A stretch of 64,000 nt of DNA from Pseudomonas sp. DC1.2 (GTDB lineage Bacteria > Pseudomonadota > Gammaproteobacteria > Pseudomonadales > Pseudomonadaceae). How positions within the stretch are numbered: position 1 is the first letter of the stretch; every line of letters starts with the position of its first letter. Made by a program: the position numbers and the translations under genes. The stretch is from NCBI RefSeq assembly GCF_034351645.1, contig NZ_CP133782.1:2299001-2363000 (forward strand), in the 5' to 3' direction. The notes beneath the pieces are model-generated. The model saw nothing but the letters and a program-made list of their open reading frames with translations, did not search any database and was not told the origin of the DNA. Shown here piece after piece: positions 62,890 through 64,000 of the stretch.

Positions 62890-64000
62890 TCAAATCACGT
62901 AAGGCTGGAACAGGCGTCGAACATCCACCCGAGCCTTCAGTTTGGCGGCCAACAGGTACAGGCCTCCCACCTTGCGGTGCAGGAACAGCACATCTACGGG
63001 GGGCGTGTGCCAGAAGTCGCGGTCGGTGCCCAGTTGCCATCCGGTATCGCGCAGGCGCGAGGCCAAGTCAGACGTCGCAAAGTCATAGGCGCCTTCATAG
63101 CGCAGTGGTTCGCAGGCTTGGCTGATAATCTCAGTTAGCAGCGTCCGGTGTTTGGGCAGGGTTTCAGGCTGAAAGTAGCCGACTTCAAGCGCTGCTTCGG
63201 CAATCGCGGCGCGGTCTTCTCGCAGGCCTGCAATCAGCAAGCGGCGATAGGCCTCTGTGCTGCTGCGGGCATAAAGGCGCGTGGCACCGAAGTCGAGCAA
63301 TACCATGCGGCCGGTGTCCTGCTGATAACGGTAGTTGGCAAAGTTGGGGTCGGTCTGCACGCACTGGAACTCGAACACCTCGCGCAGAAGCAGGCCGAAC
63401 AGCAACAGGATGATCCGGTCGCGCACTGCCTGAGGCGCGTGCTCCAGTGACTCCACTGCTACCCCGTCGGCGAACGACATCACCAGAACGTTCGGCGTGC
63501 TGAACTCGGCATACGCACGCGGCACCAGAAACTCAGGACTGTCGGCCAACAGTTGATGAAAGTGCCGTAAGTGCTCGGTTTCTTTCAGGTAGTCCGCTTC
63601 ATCCTGCAGTTGACGCTTGGCCTCTTGAAGCAGAGGTGCGAGGTCCATGCCTTTAGGCAGCAGCCCCGACACCCGCAGCAAAGTAGCGACGTTATCTACA
63701 TCGCTGGAAATGCTCTCGCGCACGCCGGGGTATTGCACCTTGATCGCCAGGCGTTGGCCGTCTTTGCCTAGCGCAGCATGAACCTGGCCGATGGACGCGG
63801 CCGCCAATGGTGTGAAGGAAAACCGTTCGAAGTGTTCTTCCCAGCCCTTGCCCCAGCTTTCGTTGAGGACTGCCACCAACTGGCTCATGGGCATCGGATG
63901 CGCGTCGGCGCGCAGACGAGAGAGGATTTCGGCGAGCGCGCGTGGCAATAATTCCCCTGCATCCATCGATAACAATTGCCCGACCTTCATCGCGGCGCCA
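62890..64000 (-). CDS. ABC1/UbiB family kinase-like protein (5' end cut by window)
   Basis: At least 370 residues, cut by the right edge. The ABC1/ADCK/UbiB family is recognised by the KxGQ motif (GAAMKVGQLLS), the AAAS loop (FTPLAAASIGQVHAAL), VKVQYPG-type Lys (AIKVQYPGV) and the catalytic segment FQCVQTDPNFANYRY with VLLDFGATR. These atypical kinases act in ubiquinone synthesis or lipid metabolism. The C-terminal part is unusual for UbiB, which has membrane helices; here none are seen, so it is more like the soluble AarF/ABC1 branch. Substrate unknown. Confidence 0.88.
   Translation of the reverse strand, partial: GAAMKVGQLLSMDAGELLPRALAEILSRLRADAHPMPMSQLVAVLNESWGKGWEEHFERFSFTPLAAASIGQVHAALGKDGQRLAIKVQYPGVRESISSDVDNVATLLRVSGLLPKGMDLAPLLQEAKRQLQDEADYLKETEHLRHFHQLLADSPEFLVPRAYAEFSTPNVLVMSFADGVAVESLEHAPQAVRDRIILLLFGLLLREVFEFQCVQTDPNFANYRYQQDTGRMVLLDFGATRLYARSSTEAYRRLLIAGLREDRAAIAEAALEVGYFQPETLPKHRTLLTEIISQACEPLRYEGAYDFATSDLASRLRDTGWQLGTDRDFWHTPPVDVLFLHRKVGGLYLLAAKLKARVDVRRLFQPYVI

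Overview
The window looks like chromosomal DNA of a fluorescent-group Pseudomonas (Gammaproteobacteria, high GC). The basis is the gene content: a glcC/glcDEFG glycolate locus, a cynR/cynST cyanate locus, kdpFABCDE, PxpABC 5-oxoprolinase genes, MtlR/MtlE-type polyol genes, a GATA-free set of small DUF proteins typical of pseudomonads, and one REP-like 'TGTGGGAGC' element. No rRNA, tRNA, CRISPR array or intact mobile element was found. Both ends cut a gene: a ProA-like aldehyde dehydrogenase on the left and an ABC1/UbiB-family kinase on the right.

Layout. 0-11.4 kb is metabolic and stress DNA: ProA-like protein, EamA exporter with a divergent MocR regulator, cyanate detoxification (CynS, CynT, CynR), several small proteins, a hemerythrin, and a chitin-degradation pair (AA10 lytic polysaccharide monooxygenase and GH18 chitinase, neither with a signal peptide), then a Nudix hydrolase. 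11.6-16.2 kb is a decayed Mu-like prophage. A formyltransferase gene has lost its 5' end to phage DNA, and fragments of a tail protein U gene, a tape-measure gene, a capsid-protease gene and a Mor activator remain. Between them sits an intact T6SS-type phospholipase (Tle1-like) with a DUF2931 lipoprotein, the likely immunity partner. 16.4-24 kb holds gamma-glutamyltransferase, a SulP transporter, two cell-wall enzymes, a diguanylate cyclase and a GNAT enzyme.

24.1-29.3 kb is the glycolate oxidase locus; two FadR-type palindromes lie in the glcD/glcC control region. 29.4-33.3 kb has two LysR regulators, an enoyl-CoA hydratase-like protein and a NERD protein. 33.4-39.2 kb is a six-gene operon (PxpA, biotin carboxyl carrier protein, biotin carboxylase, PxpB, PxpC, NCS1-type permease). 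Because PxpB/PxpC resemble the carboxyltransferase half of urea carboxylase, the operon may encode a biotin-dependent, split carboxylase acting on 5-oxoproline; this is the most interesting system in the window. 39.3-47.3 kb is kdp, including KdpF and a further 31-residue membrane ORF, with a helically phased direct repeat that fits a KdpE operator.

47.5-57 kb is more accessory: a winged-helix/TolB-like regulator beside an unrecognised 246-residue protein, small exported proteins, a cytochrome c, a BASS transporter, a chemoreceptor that has lost its first membrane segment, a PtrA-like protein behind a long hairpin and a family 2 glycosyltransferase. 57-64 kb has a ParD-like/methionine aminopeptidase pair, a truncated acyl-CoA ligase, a GNAT enzyme, and a polyol locus (AraC regulator, sugar-binding protein, sorbitol dehydrogenase) from which the permease and ATPase genes are absent.
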